A stretch of 64,000 nucleotides of DNA, from NCBI RefSeq assembly GCF_001417735.1, contig NZ_BBUZ01000042.1, forward strand, positions 1 to 64,000, written 5' to 3'. The translations under genes and the position numbers were made by a program. The number at the start of each line of letters is the position of its first letter. Within the stretch, counting starts at the first letter, position 1. Of the stretch, positions 52,435 through 61,357 are shown piece after piece. Source of the DNA: Streptomyces sp. NBRC 110028 (lineage in GTDB: Bacteria; Actinomycetota; Actinomycetes; Streptomycetales; Streptomycetaceae). The notes under the pieces are model-generated. The model was given only the letters and a program-made list of their open reading frames with translations. It had not been told where the DNA came from and searched no databases.

Positions 52435-53349
52435 GTGAAGGCGTGCGGAGTGTCCGGGGCCGAGAAGGAAGTCGCCTTGCTGGAGTTGCCCGAACCGTCA
52501 TCTCCGGGGCCCGGTCAGATCCTGGTGGCGGTTGAGGCGGCCGGGGTTGGCCCGTGGGACGAACTGCTGAACGGCGCTGGTTGGGACGTGGGGCTGCGTC
52601 CCCCGGCGGCGCTGGGAGTGGAGGGCGCGGGCAAGGTGCTGGCCTTCGGCGCGGGTGTCACCGGGTTTGCCGTAGGCGACCGGGTGCTCGCACACGAGGC
52701 TCCGCTGCCCGGGGGCAGCGGCTTCTGGGCCGAACGCGTTCTGATCAACGCGGATCACGCGGCAGCCTGCCCACGCGGGCTGGACGCCGTGCACGCGGCG
52801 GCGCTGCCGGTCAACGGACTCACCGCGTTGCAGGCTCTGGAGAAGCTGGACCTCAGCCGAGGACAGCGGCTCCTCATCACCAACGGAGGCGGGGCCACCG
52901 GAGCCCTGGCCATCCAGCTTGCCGCGGCCAAGGGCATCGAGGTGACCGCGACCGCGTCTGCTGCCGCCGCAGAGCGCCTGCTCGGGCTGGGAGCGATGGA
53001 GGTTGTCGACTACCACGACCCGAACTGGTCGGCCAAGGTACGCGGTGGGTTCGACGCCGCCCTCACCATCGCCACCAGCACGGCGGACACCGTCCTGCCT
53101 TTGGTGCGGGACGGCGGCCGACTGTGCTCCCTGACCTCGGACGCGCCTCCGGAGGAACGAGGCATCACGAGTTGGGACCTCTACGTCGAGCCCAACGCCG
53201 CGCAGCTTGTCCAGCTGGCGGACCAGGCCGCCGCGGGAACCTTGAAACTCGCACCGGAACCCCTGCCGCTGAGCGAGGGGCCGGCTGCGTTCGCCCGGGT
53301 GGTTACCGGACGGGCCGGCGGTAAGAAGATCGTGCTTACCCGAGCATGA
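52435..53349 (+). CDS. NAD(P)H:quinone oxidoreductase-like MDR protein
   Basis: A 304-aa medium-chain dehydrogenase/reductase of the zinc-free quinone reductase type. GHGxxG-like ITNGGGATGALAIQLAAAKG is the nucleotide site (about residues 145-164), and LGVEGAGKVLAFGAGVTGFAVGDRV is the typical N-terminal barrel. There are no zinc ligands of alcohol dehydrogenases. GTG 52435 is chosen; AGAGGACA lies upstream. It probably reduces quinones or enones. It stands alone, with a terminator-like hairpin at 53463. Confidence 0.85.
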   Translation: MKACGVSGAEKEVALLELPEPSSPGPGQILVAVEAAGVGPWDELLNGAGWDVGLRPPAALGVEGAGKVLAFGAGVTGFAVGDRVLAHEAPLPGGSGFWAERVLINADHAAACPRGLDAVHAAALPVNGLTALQALEKLDLSRGQRLLITNGGGATGALAIQLAAAKGIEVTATASAAAAERLLGLGAMEVVDYHDPNWSAKVRGGFDAALTIATSTADTVLPLVRDGGRLCSLTSDAPPEERGITSWDLYVEPNAAQLVQLADQAAAGTLKLAPEPLPLSEGPAAFARVVTGRAGGKKIVLTRA

Positions 53350-53462
53350 CCCGCCCGGATACCGCCCGATCCCGATGCTGAGCCACCGTGCCCGCCAGGC
53401 CCGATCGAGAAGTCGTTGATCACACCGCGGCCGCCTGCCTGAAGATTTCTTTCCCCAGAGCT

Positions 53463-53507
53463 TGAAGGGGCGGCGTCCGCCACTGTCCGGCGGGCGCGGC
53501 CCCTTCA
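53463..53507 (+). terminator. Hairpin after the MDR gene
   Basis: TGAAGGGGC (53463-53471) pairs with GCCCCTTCA (53499-53507); the inner part can pair further (GGCGTCCGCC region). There is no T-run. Confidence 0.55.
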
Positions 53508-53549
53508 TCTCGTTGGGCCGGGCAGATGAGTTACGGCGCTTGGAGGGGG

Positions 53550-53840
53550 CTACAGGTCCGCGAACGGCGGGCAGATGTACGTGATGGCGATCAGCTGTAA
53601 GCGGGGCAGCGGCAGCGCCAGCATGAAACCGTCCTCAAGGAGGGGAAGGCGCCGCACGCCGCCGGCGCCCCCTGGACGCGGGCCTTCTCCGATGTCCGTG
53701 ACGTCGATCCCCATCTCGGCCAGGTCGACGAGCTGTCCGGCGAGCCTCTCCACTTCAGCGACCACGCGTTCAGGCAGTCCCTTCGCCATGTGCTCGAAGC
53801 CGGGCTCGTACTCCCACTGCCATCCACTCCCGCCGGTCAC
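53550..53840 (-). CDS. RelE/ParE-like small protein, possible toxin
   Basis: 96 aa from GTG 53840, which overlaps the upstream stop by 4 nt. The WQWEYEPGFEHMAKGLPERVVAEVERLAGQLVDLAEMGIDVTD start and beta-rich end (RRLPLLEDGFMLALPLPRLQLIAITYI) resemble small Streptomyces RelE-like proteins encoded after DUF6247 genes. No catalytic residues can be assigned with confidence. Confidence 0.6.
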   Translation of the reverse strand: MTGGSGWQWEYEPGFEHMAKGLPERVVAEVERLAGQLVDLAEMGIDVTDIGEGPRPGGAGGVRRLPLLEDGFMLALPLPRLQLIAITYICPPFADL

Positions 53841-54208
53841 CCGCCAGCCCGCCGGTCGATACCCGCCTCGTCCGCCGCCTCGGTCTGGATGGCGGACACC
53901 TCGGCGGCGATGGCGCGGGCCTCCGTCAGGTCCTCCACTTGCGCGGCGCGTGTCTCCAGCTCGCGCAGGCGTGCTGCGCGAGCGGGGTGGCGCTCGATCG
54001 CCACGGTCAACGCCCACTGCCGCAGGAACCGCCGCATCGGCGCCGCGTCCACATGCTCACGAGCAGCCGCCATCGCCTTCGTCCGGTCAGCGTCGAAGAC
54101 GGCCACCTGGCTCGGCGCGATCCGCACCAGCGCGGCACGCAGCTCCTCCGCGGTCGCCTTGGGCTGCGGGATCAGGGGGCCGTGTCCGTCGGCTACTGAC
54201 TCGCTCAT
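53837..54208 (-). CDS. DUF6247-like protein, possible antitoxin
   Basis: A 123-aa protein: GPLIPQPKATAEELRAALVRIAPSQVAVFDAD, then APMRRFLRQWALTVAIERHPARAARLRELE. This matches the DUF6247 pattern common in Streptomyces. The rest is a helical, charged tail. Overlap with the RelE-like gene suggests a toxin-antitoxin-like pair with the antitoxin first. The function of DUF6247 is not established. Confidence 0.65.
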   Translation of the reverse strand: MSESVADGHGPLIPQPKATAEELRAALVRIAPSQVAVFDADRTKAMAAAREHVDAAPMRRFLRQWALTVAIERHPARAARLRELETRAAQVEDLTEARAIAAEVSAIQTEAADEAGIDRRAGG

Positions 54209-54248
54209 GCTGCCTCGCTCCGTGTCATGCTCACCGGGGCCGCGACGA

Positions 54249-54527
54249 CTATCTGCGGCCCGTGAGCAGCTTGACGATCTGCGCCTGGTTCCGGTTTAAC
54301 CTCTGCCCGAGGTCTTCGAGACGGGCTTGCAGTCGGTCGGCCTTCTGGCCGAGGTTTCCGGCCTGGGGACGCACCGCGGTCATGTCGCTCTTGATGATCT
54401 CGAACTCGCGGTCGTTCTTCTCCGTGGCCTCTTCGAAACGCCAGGAGAGGGCGGCGAGTCGGTGGTGGGCTATGGGGTCCTCGGGCACGCGGGACGCTCC
54501 TGCCAGGTCAGGGATACGAACAGACAT
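54249..54527 (-). CDS. Small coiled-coil protein, 92 aa
   Basis: From ATG 54527 (GGAGAG upstream): MSVRIPDLAGASRVPEDPI, then a continuous heptad-like helix (LAALSWRFEEATEKNDREFEIIKSD ... LGQKADRLQARLEDLGQRLNRNQAQIVKLL). It is probably oligomeric. Similar small coiled-coil proteins are frequent on Streptomyces accessory DNA with no known role. Confidence 0.55.
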   Translation of the reverse strand: MSVRIPDLAGASRVPEDPIAHHRLAALSWRFEEATEKNDREFEIIKSDMTAVRPQAGNLGQKADRLQARLEDLGQRLNRNQAQIVKLLTGRR

Positions 54528-54773
54528 CAGGCTCTCCACGATATCGCGCTCGCCATCCGTCGAGCCCGGCCCCGGTCCGGGACGACTGTCCGGACCGAGG
54601 CCGGATTCGTGCGGCCGCTTACGCTCGGACTCATGGAACCGTTGTGGGGTGTAGGCGGCCTTGCTCGCGAGGCCCGCGACCTTGCCGTTTCTGCGCGCAC
54701 TGGGGGGCGGCCATATCGGCTCCGGTGAGGGCGCAGTGTGACGGGTGATTCGAGCGCCTAGCCGCACCTCCTC

Positions 54774-55442
54774 TTACTGGGTATCGGCTTGAATGGCCCT
54801 CCCGAGGCTCCGTCTGCTAGGGCCATTTGATGGCTGGGATGTTGTGATGTCGCGGGGTACGCGGTCGGTGTCGGGAAGTAACGCAGTGAGCATCGATCCA
54901 TTCAGCGTGGATGTGTCAAAGTCAGCTCCGATGTGTTGGCCGATCGCATGCAAGGCAGCATGGATTGACAGGACGGGTCTGCCATTGTTGTCTGCTGGCT
55001 GCCTGGCTATTTGAATGGCTTGCCAGAAGTGCTGGGGGTCGTCGCCGTCGATCGTATGGGGGCGCCCCGGCTCGAATTGTGCAGCGCGGTTGCCGTCGTG
55101 GAAATGAGTGAAGGTGACCAGGCCGTCTCCGCCTTTGAAGAGAGCGAGTGTATCGGTTCCCTGCGACAGTCGGTGCAGAACCTGTGTCTTGATGCCTTCA
55201 GGGACCCCGTCTTCATAGCAGAAGGTCCACCTGCCCAAGGGGCCCGTCCTGAGCAGTGTTCCTTCTGATGTCTCCTCGTATTTATCGGCAGACTCGTACA
55301 AGGTATGCAAGGCCGCGCGGCCAGGGTCGGCGCCGTAGCATGCCAGCACCTCGTGCGGGGTTTTGCCGTGGGTGAACGTGACGCAGAATCCTGTGCCACC
55401 GATGGTGGATGTCCACTCCCATGGTGAGGACGGCGTACTCAT
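54774..55442 (-). CDS. DUF6461-like protein
   Basis: A 222-aa soluble protein with the pattern FCVTFTHGKTPHEVLACYGADP ... LGRWTFCYEDGVPEG ... LSQGTDTLALFKGGDGLVTFTHFHDGN, as in actinobacterial DUF6461 proteins often carried on plasmids and islands. The role is unknown; immunity-like functions have been suspected from context. Its start is followed on the far side by a 150-bp gap and the nuclease remnant. Confidence 0.7.
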   Translation of the reverse strand: MSTPSSPWEWTSTIGGTGFCVTFTHGKTPHEVLACYGADPGRAALHTLYESADKYEETSEGTLLRTGPLGRWTFCYEDGVPEGIKTQVLHRLSQGTDTLALFKGGDGLVTFTHFHDGNRAAQFEPGRPHTIDGDDPQHFWQAIQIARQPADNNGRPVLSIHAALHAIGQHIGADFDTSTLNGSMLTALLPDTDRVPRDITTSQPSNGPSRRSLGRAIQADTQ

Positions 55443-55597
55443 AGTGTGCTCCGAGAACCGGAGCCGCGCCTCTGGCTTAGCCGGAGGCGCGGCGGTGTCA
55501 TGGCCGATGGTGCAGGGATAGAGCAGTGCTGTGGAGGATTCAGGACCTGAATGTCCGGAACTGGGTGCTCAGGCTGTACGTTTACAGAGTCTACGGC

Positions 55598-56099
55598 TCA
55601 CTGGAATTTGATGTCGGGTACGTCCACGTTGTACTTTTCCAGGTCGAGGACTCGTTGCAAACTAGCGAAGCTTCCAAGCTTTCCACCTGCCGCACCGTTC
55701 TCTGGCCGGGGAACGTGGCCCCGTGCGCATTTCTCTGTAAATTTGACGGGCCTGCCGGGATCGGCATCGCGAACTTCCCACATGCCGGGACTGATCTGCC
55801 CGGGTATGACTTCCGCGCACAGCAAACCGGGAGTGCCACCCTCATAGGATTTTGCGAAGGGGAACTCATCACACGAGTCATCGGGGATGACATCGGGCAT
55901 CCGCTCGAATGACGCGCCACAGATGCTATCACGGTTAGCTTCAGAAGCCTTATCGTCCGCCAATCGCCGCAGGGGGGTTCCTGCGCCCCACTGGTCCGGG
56001 AGTTTGACCTGTGCCCACTTGTACAGAACTGCCGCGGCGCCGTACTTACTGGCTGGCAGTAACGCGAGATCCTTCGGAAGGCGACGAAGTATTTCGCCC
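55598..56099 (-). pseudogene. NucA/NucB-type secreted deoxyribonuclease, 5' truncated
   Basis: The C-terminal domain shows SICGASFERMPDVIPDDS and CDEFPFAKSYEGG, the NucA/NucB nuclease signature with conserved Cys, Asp and Glu. The gene is open from 56326, but coding homology begins near 56099; beyond it lies an IS3 transposase fragment on the other strand. The signal peptide and N-terminal domain are lost. The intact protein would be an exported nuclease, possibly a toxin. Confidence 0.75.
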
Positions 56100-56109
56100 G
56101 AGAGACGCG

Positions 56110-56284
56110 TTGGTGAACCGCTTCTGGTTCGTCGCCGACTACCAGGGCAAATTATGGCGTGAAGCGGCTGTGCAGCGTCCTCGGCGTCACCCGCTCCAGC
56201 TTCTACTACTGGCGCGCGACGGCTGCGGAACGGCCTGACCGGCAGGCAGCCGACGCCCTTCTCACCGCCCGATACGGGCCGTAG
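56110..56284 (+). pseudogene. IS3-family orfB N-terminal fragment
   Basis: VNRFWFVADYQGKLW and, one frame over, VKRLCSVLGVTRSSFYYWRATAAERPDRQAADALLTARYG form the start of an IS3 orfB transposase. A one-base frame change near 56158 and a TAG at 56282 break it. It marks the junction that truncated the nuclease gene. Confidence 0.7.
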
Positions 56285-56332
56285 AGTATGACGAGTGCGA
56301 GAGGTCTGGGTGCGCCTCAGTAGCATGCAGAC

Positions 56333-56395
56333 AGAAAGTGCCTTCCTGCTAGAACGAGCTTGTAGACAGCCGCGCCAGTCAAGAAGGCACTTTCT
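56333..56395. repeat. 63-bp sequence with 13-bp inverted ends (possible MITE)
   Basis: AGAAAGTGCCTTC at 56333-56345 is repeated inverted at 56383-56395. The 37 bp between are unremarkable. The ends look like IS tips, so this may be a miniature or collapsed element. The following 56396-56681 has no recognised gene. Confidence 0.55.
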
Positions 56396-56681
56396 CTTTC
56401 CCAGGGTTCAGAACACCCGCAGCTGACTAACGGATGAGTTAGTTGGACATTTAAGTTCGTCCGGAAGTCGCCGAGGGGCTATCGAAGATCCATCCCAGGC
56501 GTCCTCGAACAAAGGGCAGGGTTGCATCGGCCCACGTGGTGACCTGGAAGACCCCAGGGCATTGCACGAACCGGCGTAGTAAAACCCGCCAGCGGGATGG
56601 GTAGCCAATCGTGGGCGTGAGGCGCTGGTCGCTGTTCATGTCGTACCCCTGCCGTAGCTGCTGGCTGAATCCCACGTCTTT

Positions 56682-57319
56682 TTACTTATGGACGTGGGCC
56701 TTGGGGGTTGTCCCGAAACCGTCTGTCCATGCGACGTTCACGTAGGTGTTGCCGTTGAAGGTCACGGGGCCGACGTTCGCCGAGTCCCACCTGATGTAAC
56801 CGTTCGGCGGAGCGGTCTTGCAGCCCCTGAACTTGGCGACCTCCCACACGCCCGGATGCAAGATGGTCACGTTGTACTTGAACGTCGCCAGGATGTCACA
56901 TACTCGACCGTGGCGGGGGAACCGATAGGCGAGACTCGTCCAGGAATCGAGCTTCAGCTTTCTTCCCTTGAGGACCTGGCAGGTGTCGTTGCTGGGGGCC
57001 GTGCACTTGGTAGCGCTTTCGACAGCGGATCCTCCGCTGCCGTCGCCATCGCCGATGACCGGGGGCTCGGCCGCTGCGTCTTCGACGACGTGCGGGATCA
57101 GCTCGCCTTCCAGCTCCGGCTGTTCCTCTACCGGGGTAGCCGGGACATCTTCCGAGCCAGGATCATCCGACTGAGGGTCCTCACCGAAGAGGCCCGCGCT
57201 CGGTCTGACAACATTGCTTGTGTCGCTATCCGCCTGCGCGGAATGCAGCATTCCTATTAACGGCACCGCCGCCAAAGAGCATGCGAGCAGCAAGCCTTGC
57301 TCTTGATGCCGATCTTCAT
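56682..57319 (-). pseudogene. Secreted protein with a frameshift in the signal peptide
   Basis: ATG 57319 with AGGGAAG upstream starts MKIGIKSK; one missing base then shifts to LLLACSLAAVPLIGMLHSAQA, which together make a proper Sec signal. The mature part has an acidic Pro-rich region (EDVPATPVEEQPELEGELIP) and a C-terminal domain with four Cys (CTAPSNDTC, VCDILATFKYNVTILHPGVWEVAKFRGC). It is similar in layout to the NucA/B gene end (LHPGVWEV, ATFKYNV), so the two may be related secreted effectors. The break is at a GG run near 57295 and might be a sequencing error. Confidence 0.55.
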
Positions 57320-57763
57320 GGTGCTTCCCTTCTCTTAAAGCCTGCTAGGTACACCTTGTTCGGTACCAGGTAGGCCGCTGTGCGGCACTGAGGTAGTGCC
57401 TGAGTGGTGTACGGCGATCAAAGTACGAGAAGTGTTCCTGGTTACGGCAGGCGGCGTTGGGCAGTCCACGGGAAGTTGGCCAGAGATCAAAAGCCGTTAT
57501 TGCTGCACCTGCCATGTGTGCAGAGTGTGAGCGAAGCGGCTTGGCTGGTTCCGCCGCCAACCTCGCCTACTGATGTGGCTTTCGGCGGCTATCCCGATAG
57601 GCCTAGGCGAGGGGCGGCCTCGTCGAGCAGCTGACGGAACCTGGTCCGGCGCGTTGGCTGGTACGCCACTGATGTACCTCGTGTTCCACATCTACGGTCT
57701 GGTGTTGCCCAAGGCCCGGCTGATGGTCAGTTGGGCGCCGTACAGCGAAGAGGAGACTACTTC
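57320..57763. other. Intergenic region between divergent secreted-protein genes
   Basis: A 444-bp stretch with no convincing gene; short frames on both strands lack signals. It must contain promoters for both neighbours, but no clear -10/-35 pair stands out. Confidence 0.4.
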
Positions 57764-58253
57764 GTGCGATTAAGAAACCATTGCGAGTGCATTCGCCGTC
57801 GGTTTGGCGTTGGTCGCCACCAGCCCTCAGACGGCGCTGGCGGACCCGCCGCCGAATGCGGAACCGCCTGAGGTCGCGGTGACCGCGCAGGACACATCGG
57901 GAGCAGCGGCCACCTGTCTTACCTACGCGTCGAAGCCCAACCACAGCGGCTCCCGGATGACGGGTACCGGGGGCTTCAGTTCATGCTCAGGTGGGCCTGT
58001 GGCCTGCACCAGCGAGGCGGACCTCGAGTTCTACAACAACTTCTCGAACATGTGGATGACGGCAGCAACCTCACGTCAGTCCAAGTGCGCGCCACCGCTG
58101 CGGTCGTCGACCGCAGCGGCAACCTGCGTGAACCACCCCAATGACCCGAAGGTTGGCTGGCGTACCACTACGGTCGGGGCCATCGTGAGCTCGAGCGGCA
58201 CTACGGGCCATGGCACGGCAAACAGCTCCGTTCTGTACGTGCCCTGCGCGTAG
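57764..58253 (+). pseudogene. Secreted small Cys-containing protein with a frameshift in the signal peptide
   Basis: GTG 57764 lies 8 nt after AGGAG and begins VRLR; removing one A from AAGAAACC (57774-57779) gives MRLRTIASAFAVGLALVATSPQTALAD, a good Sec signal. The mature part (about 140 aa) has several Cys (TCLTYAS, FSSCSGGPVAC, KCAPPL, TCVNHP, VPCA) suggesting disulfides. The family is unknown. As written, only the shifted frame from 57804 is open. Confidence 0.5.
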
Positions 58254-58476
58254 TGGGAAATTGGGGGGCTTGTGGCAGTCGGGCTGATCCTCGCCTCAGG
58301 CCTTCCACTCGCCGTAGAGAGGATCGACCGTGACCTCGGACCACGACATGCTTTGGGCCCGCTGTGCGCGCCTGGGCCGTGTTCTGCTGCCACTGATGGA
58401 CCAGGAGCCATGACGGCAGGCTCGTCGTCACGAGAACCTGCGGACCTGGGGCATCGGCACAGTCGAAGGCGAGCAT

Positions 58477-58830
58477 TTGATCGAGGTTTTCGCGGCCCTG
58501 GCTGCCCACGCCGTCGCGGCTGAAGCTTCCGTGTCTGCCGCAGAATTCGACGCGCTGCCTCTCAGCGCCGTGGCGGATGCGGCGACTGGCAAGCGTGACA
58601 TCGACCTGCTCGCGGGGCTCCCGGATACCTTCGCCGATGGTTGTGACGGACAGACCGTCGGCCTCTTCCGCTTGTACGCCTACAAGGGTGGGCAGTCCAG
58701 CCGCTGGCTCTTCCATCTGAGCAGGGAACTGCGCCATACGCTGATCGTCCTCGCCGAACGCTCACCGGTGCCGTCCCCCACGTGCGGGGACGTGTTCCGC
58801 CTGGCAGCCCAGGCCGGCCTGCCGCAGTGA
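58477..58830 (+). CDS. Hypothetical protein, 117 aa
   Basis: TTG 58477 with AAGGCGAG upstream; good third-position GC. The product is helical, Ala-rich (VFAALAAHAVAAEASVSAAEFDAL), then GQTVGLFRLYAYKGGQSSRWLFHLSRELRHTLIVLAE. No family is recognised. The opposite strand has a longer open frame (58201-58737) with poorer codon bias, so this strand is preferred. Confidence 0.45.
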   Translation: MIEVFAALAAHAVAAEASVSAAEFDALPLSAVADAATGKRDIDLLAGLPDTFADGCDGQTVGLFRLYAYKGGQSSRWLFHLSRELRHTLIVLAERSPVPSPTCGDVFRLAAQAGLPQ

Positions 58831-58989
58831 TCGCGGAGGCCAGAGGAATTACCGAGGGCTGACAGACTCGGACGGCGTGCGCGCACTGAGGTTCCCCCGG
58901 GATGCGGGGAAGGGTGACAGGGGGTCAGATGGGTCTCATGAGAGGAGCCCAGACGATGCCTGTCCCGGGCGCCGCCACGCGGCCGGGAT

Positions 58990-59770
58990 ACCCGAGACGG
59001 TGCAGTTCGCGACCAAGCCCCGCCTGGCCCAAGAGATGATCGCCGCCGCACTGGACGCCGGCATCACCGCCTCCTGGGCGACCGGCGACGAAGCCTACGG
59101 CCAAGATCCCCAGCTCCGCGCCGCTCTGGAGGCACGGGGCCTGGGCTACGTGCTGGCCGTCGCCTGCTCCACCCGGGTCCGGATCAACCACGGCCGCACC
59201 CCCGTCCGCGCCGACGTCCTCGTCCGCCGCCTGCCCGCCACGGCCTGGCAGCGACACAGCGCCGGGGCAGGGGCGAAGGGCCCGCGCTACTACGACTGGG
59301 CCTGGATCCACATCGGCAGCGACGCCCACCGCCACCTGCTGGTCCGCCGCAACCCGACCACCGGCGAACTCGCCTTCTACCTGTGCTGGTCACCCACCAA
59401 GGTGCCCCTGGCGGAGCTGGTCCGCGTCGCAGGTGTCCGCTGGAGCGTGGAGGAGTGTTTCCAGGCCGCCAAGGGCCAAGTCGGCCTCGACCACTACCAG
59501 GTCCGGAACTGGACCGCATGGCACCGGCACATCACGCTCGCCATGCTCGCCCTGGCCTTCCTGACCGCCGTCGCCGCCAGCGCGGCCCCGGACCGGCCCA
59601 CCGACTCGACCCACCCCGCCCACTGCAGCGATCCGATCATGTTGACCGTCCCGGCACTGGCCGAGGCGGATGCGCCCGTAGCGGTGGCCGAGGCGGTGTC
59701 GCAGAGGAAGCCGGTGGGGCCGCGCAGGGCTGTGCCTCACCGCCAGGACGCGGCCGGAACCGAGGTGTAA
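58990..59770 (+). pseudogene. IS701-family transposase, 5' truncated
   Basis: Contains the second Asp block (ATGDEAYGQDPQLRAAL) and the Glu block (RWSVEECFQAAKGQVGLDHYQVRNW) of an IS4/IS701 DDE transposase, and ends near DPIMLTVP, where the family normally continues into a short tail. The first Asp and N-terminal half are absent. It sits against, and probably broke, the amidohydrolase gene on the other strand. Confidence 0.8.
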
Positions 59771-59774
59771 GCAC

Positions 59775-60166
59775 GGTCCGGCGTAGAAGAGCCGCGCCGC
59801 GGTGCCGGGCTGCCCCGCTTCGCGGACCATGCGGCCGTAGGCGGCCGATCCGCCGAGGTCGCACACCGAGGTGATGCCCGCCTTCAGGTAGTCGGCCAGC
59901 TGCTGGCGCACGTGCGGAACGCGCTCGGCCTCCGGCAGGGCCATCGCGTGGCCGGTCAGGTGAGTGTGGCTCTCCCACAGGCCCGGGGCGAGGTAGCGGC
60001 CGCGCCCGTCGATCACCTGGTCGTCGGCGTGGCCGCCGGGAGCGGCCGGAGTTTCCGCAGCAGTGGGGCGGATGTCGGTGAAGCGTCCGTCGGCGATGGT
60101 GACGTCCATACCGAGGCGGGGCGCGCTGCCGGTGCCGTCGATGACGGTCACGTTCTTGATGATCAC
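59775..60166 (-). pseudogene. Amidohydrolase, N-terminal fragment
   Basis: Starts MIIKNVTVIDGTGSAPRLGM with GRYLAPGLWESHTHLTGHAM, the beta-sandwich and metal-binding HxH (SHTHL) of imidazolonepropionase/prolidase-like amidohydrolases. Homology ends near LFYAGPC, after ~130 of about 400 residues, at the IS701 remnant. It is inactive. It lay in an operon with the next gene upstream. Confidence 0.75.
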
Positions 60167-60252
60167 TTGTGGTTCCCTTCGGAGATCTGTTTGTCCGGTG
60201 CCGCCGGCTACCGGGGTGGCGTGCCCGGTGGCGGGGGTCGGGTGTCAGGGGT

Positions 60253-61200
60253 TCAGGCGAGGCGGGGGAAGAGGCGCAGGGCGTTGTCGCGCTCGACGGC
60301 TTGCAGGTCCGGGCCGGTCAGTGTCGAGGTGAGTTCGCTGATGGCGTCGGCGATGAGCGGTTCGGGGGCGGCTGCCGCGTCGGTGCCGAACAGGATGTGG
60401 TCGATGCCGGTGACCTGCAGGGCGGGCAGGAGGGAGTGCGGGCCGCCGGCCATGGCGGTGTCGTAGTACAGGCCCCGCAGCTCGTCGTGCACGTGCTGCG
60501 GTGTGAGGGGGGTGTCCTGGGGGCCGGTGGAGACCGCGGTGCACGCCGCGATGCGCCAGGCCAGCGCGGGCAGCGGGCCGCCGAGATGCGACAGGATCAG
60601 CCTGAGACCGGGGTGGCGCAGGAACACCCCGCGGTAGAGGGCGTTGGTGATGTTGCGGGCGGTGTCGAAGGAAAACTCGACCAGCGAGGCGGGGCGGCCG
60701 AGAGCGAGTTCGGCGGCGTGTGCGCAGTCGGCGGGGTGGATGTGGACCGGCATGCGGCGGCGGTCGAGTTCGGCGAGCACCGGTTCGAGCATCGGTGACC
60801 CCAGGTAGTGCCCTGCGACGTTCGAGGTGAGTGACACGCCGTCCAGGTGCAGGGTGTCCAGCGCGTAGGCGAGCTCGTCGAGCATCGTCTCGGTGTCGTC
60901 ACCGGGCAAGGAGGCGAATGCACCGAACCGGCCGGGGTGCTGCTCGGTCAGTTCGGCCAGCTCCTCGTTGATACGACGGCACAGCGTCCGCGCGAAGCCG
61001 GCGTCCTGCCCCTTGGAGGTCGCGGTGAACGGGACGGAGAGCACCTGCGTGGCCACCTGGTGCCGGTCCATGGCCGCCAGCGCGCCCTGGGGCGTCCACG
61101 ACGCCGCGGCGAGAGCCGTCGGCAGCCCCTTGGCTCTGGTAAGGGCGGCCACGCTCCCGCCGAAGTAGTGGGCGTCGACATCAATGCGCTGGGCGGACAT
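60253..61200 (-). CDS. Amidohydrolase-2 family (ACMSD-like) hydrolase or decarboxylase
   Basis: A 315-aa TIM-barrel protein from ATG 61200. The entry motif is IDVDAHYF where many relatives have DxHxH, so the first metal His may be replaced by Asp-x-His. Later ligands are visible: VHIHPAD, LSHLGG and FGTDA. The family includes ACMSD and gamma-resorcylate decarboxylases. It is divergent from a MarR regulator whose operator-like palindromes lie between them, and upstream of the broken amidohydrolase, suggesting a small catabolic operon for an aromatic or cyclic compound. Confidence 0.82.
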   Translation of the reverse strand: MSAQRIDVDAHYFGGSVAALTRAKGLPTALAAASWTPQGALAAMDRHQVATQVLSVPFTATSKGQDAGFARTLCRRINEELAELTEQHPGRFGAFASLPGDDTETMLDELAYALDTLHLDGVSLTSNVAGHYLGSPMLEPVLAELDRRRMPVHIHPADCAHAAELALGRPASLVEFSFDTARNITNALYRGVFLRHPGLRLILSHLGGPLPALAWRIAACTAVSTGPQDTPLTPQHVHDELRGLYYDTAMAGGPHSLLPALQVTGIDHILFGTDAAAAPEPLIADAISELTSTLTGPDLQAVERDNALRLFPRLA

Positions 61201-61282
61201 GTCGAGCACCTGTCAGTCGTGGGGTGGAGACGGCGGTCAGCGCGCACCGGGCGTCGTGCGACTGACCGCACCGCAGCAAATT

Positions 61283-61336
61283 ACATACCTAATGCTATGC
61301 ACATTTCATCCAGCATGTGCAACCCGCAAGGTATGC
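61283..61336. promoter_or_regulatory. Operator-like palindromes between the amidohydrolase and MarR genes
   Basis: TGCACAT (61298-61304) and ATGTGCA (61315-61321) are exact inverses 10 bp apart; an outer pair ACATACCT (61282-61289) and AGGTATGC (61329-61336) nests around them. They sit in an AT-rich divergent intergenic region, as expected for MarR control of both genes. Confidence 0.55.
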
Positions 61337-61357
61337 AAATCGCCTAGGATGCTTGAC

